Origin: Pseudomonadota bacterium
GTDB lineage: Bacteria; Pseudomonadota; Gammaproteobacteria; Burkholderiales; Burkholderiaceae_B
Assembly (NCBI GenBank): GCA_023427085.1
Contig: JAEZBO010000276.1
Location: 1-14,753, forward strand
Length of the DNA: 14,753 nt
Direction of reading: 5' to 3'
Position numbers and translations under genes: made by a program. Numbering within the stretch: the first letter of the stretch is position 1; each line of letters starts with the position of its first letter. Positions 14,586 to 14,753 of the stretch are shown here, piece by piece. The notes under the pieces were generated by a model that saw only the letters and a list, made by a program, of their open reading frames with translations, was not told the origin of the DNA and made no database searches.

Positions 14586-14753
14586 TCACGAGCGCCGCGC
14601 GATGGCGCGAGCCAGTGCGGCGTTGGCGGCCGACACGGCCGACGCGGTGGCCAGGTCGCTCAGGGGCTGCACCAGCGGCGCCGAAGCGGCCGGCGGGGCG
14701 GCCGTCGCCGTTGCGTTGCGGGCCGGCGGGGCTGGCCTCGCGGTGGCCGGCTT
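14586..14753 (-). CDS. C-terminal end of an upstream operon gene (partial, 55 residues visible)
   Basis: An open minus-strand frame enters from the right edge and ends at TGA 14588-14586, with 55 codons visible. The residues are Ala/Pro-rich and low in complexity (PPARNATATAAPPAASAPLV), ending in LVQPLSDLATASAVSAANAA and ALARAIARRS. It ends 19 nt before the MotB-like gene on the same strand, so the two are probably one operon. By analogy with motA-motB gene pairs it could be the MotA/ExbB-like partner with an extended tail, but nothing in the visible part shows this. Codon positions favour G/C at the third base, as in real genes here. Confidence 0.55.
   Translation of the reverse strand, partial: KPATARPAPPARNATATAAPPAASAPLVQPLSDLATASAVSAANAALARAIARRS

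Overview
The window is very GC-rich with strong G/C third-position bias. Gene content and family types suggest a beta-proteobacterium, most likely Burkholderiales. That placement is inferred from gene types, a characteristic G-run intergenic repeat and codon bias, not from a marker gene. No rRNA, tRNA, CRISPR array, transposase or phage gene is visible, and the gene order looks chromosomal.

Layout. (1) 1-3206, minus strand: a branched-chain amino acid type (HAAT/Liv) ABC importer, with a Tat-type substrate-binding protein, LivH-type permease and LivM-type permease (running off the left edge). An intergenic G-run/hairpin repeat lies between the first two. (2) 3207-4308: a 250-bp divergent intergenic region with a perfect 24-bp palindrome, then a FadR-type GntR regulator on the plus strand, the likely local regulator of the importer. 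(3) 4432-5079: a SMI1/KNR4-type protein, followed by a 14-bp tandem repeat in the convergent gap. (4) 5222-8041, minus strand: a two-gene polyamine operon (carboxynorspermidine decarboxylase nspC, then a carboxynorspermidine dehydrogenase-like gene). Its long leader contains a promoter, small hairpins, a translatable upstream ORF, a strong hairpin and a U7 tract. (5) 8106-9941: an MsbA-like exporter with fused membrane and ATPase domains. (6) 10161-13126: an S8 subtilase, a tightly linked 82-aa protein resembling a free-standing subtilase propeptide/inhibitor, an intrinsic terminator, and a non-specific DNA/RNA endonuclease of the His-Asn NUC family. (7) 13290-14753: a 63-aa unknown protein convergent with a MotB/OmpA-type membrane protein, whose upstream partner is cut by the right edge.

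How they work together. The Liv genes probably import an amino acid or related organic acid under control of the divergent FCD regulator. NspC and its dehydrogenase would make (nor)spermidine from a diamine and aspartate semialdehyde by the carboxy-polyamine route, probably with control in the leader. The protease, propeptide-like protein and nuclease are the most system-like group: a protease with a cognate regulator next to a potentially toxic nuclease. Their functional link is inference, and a terminator separates the nuclease from the other two. The MotB-like protein probably belongs to a proton-driven MotA/MotB-type motor or energiser whose other subunit lies outside the window.
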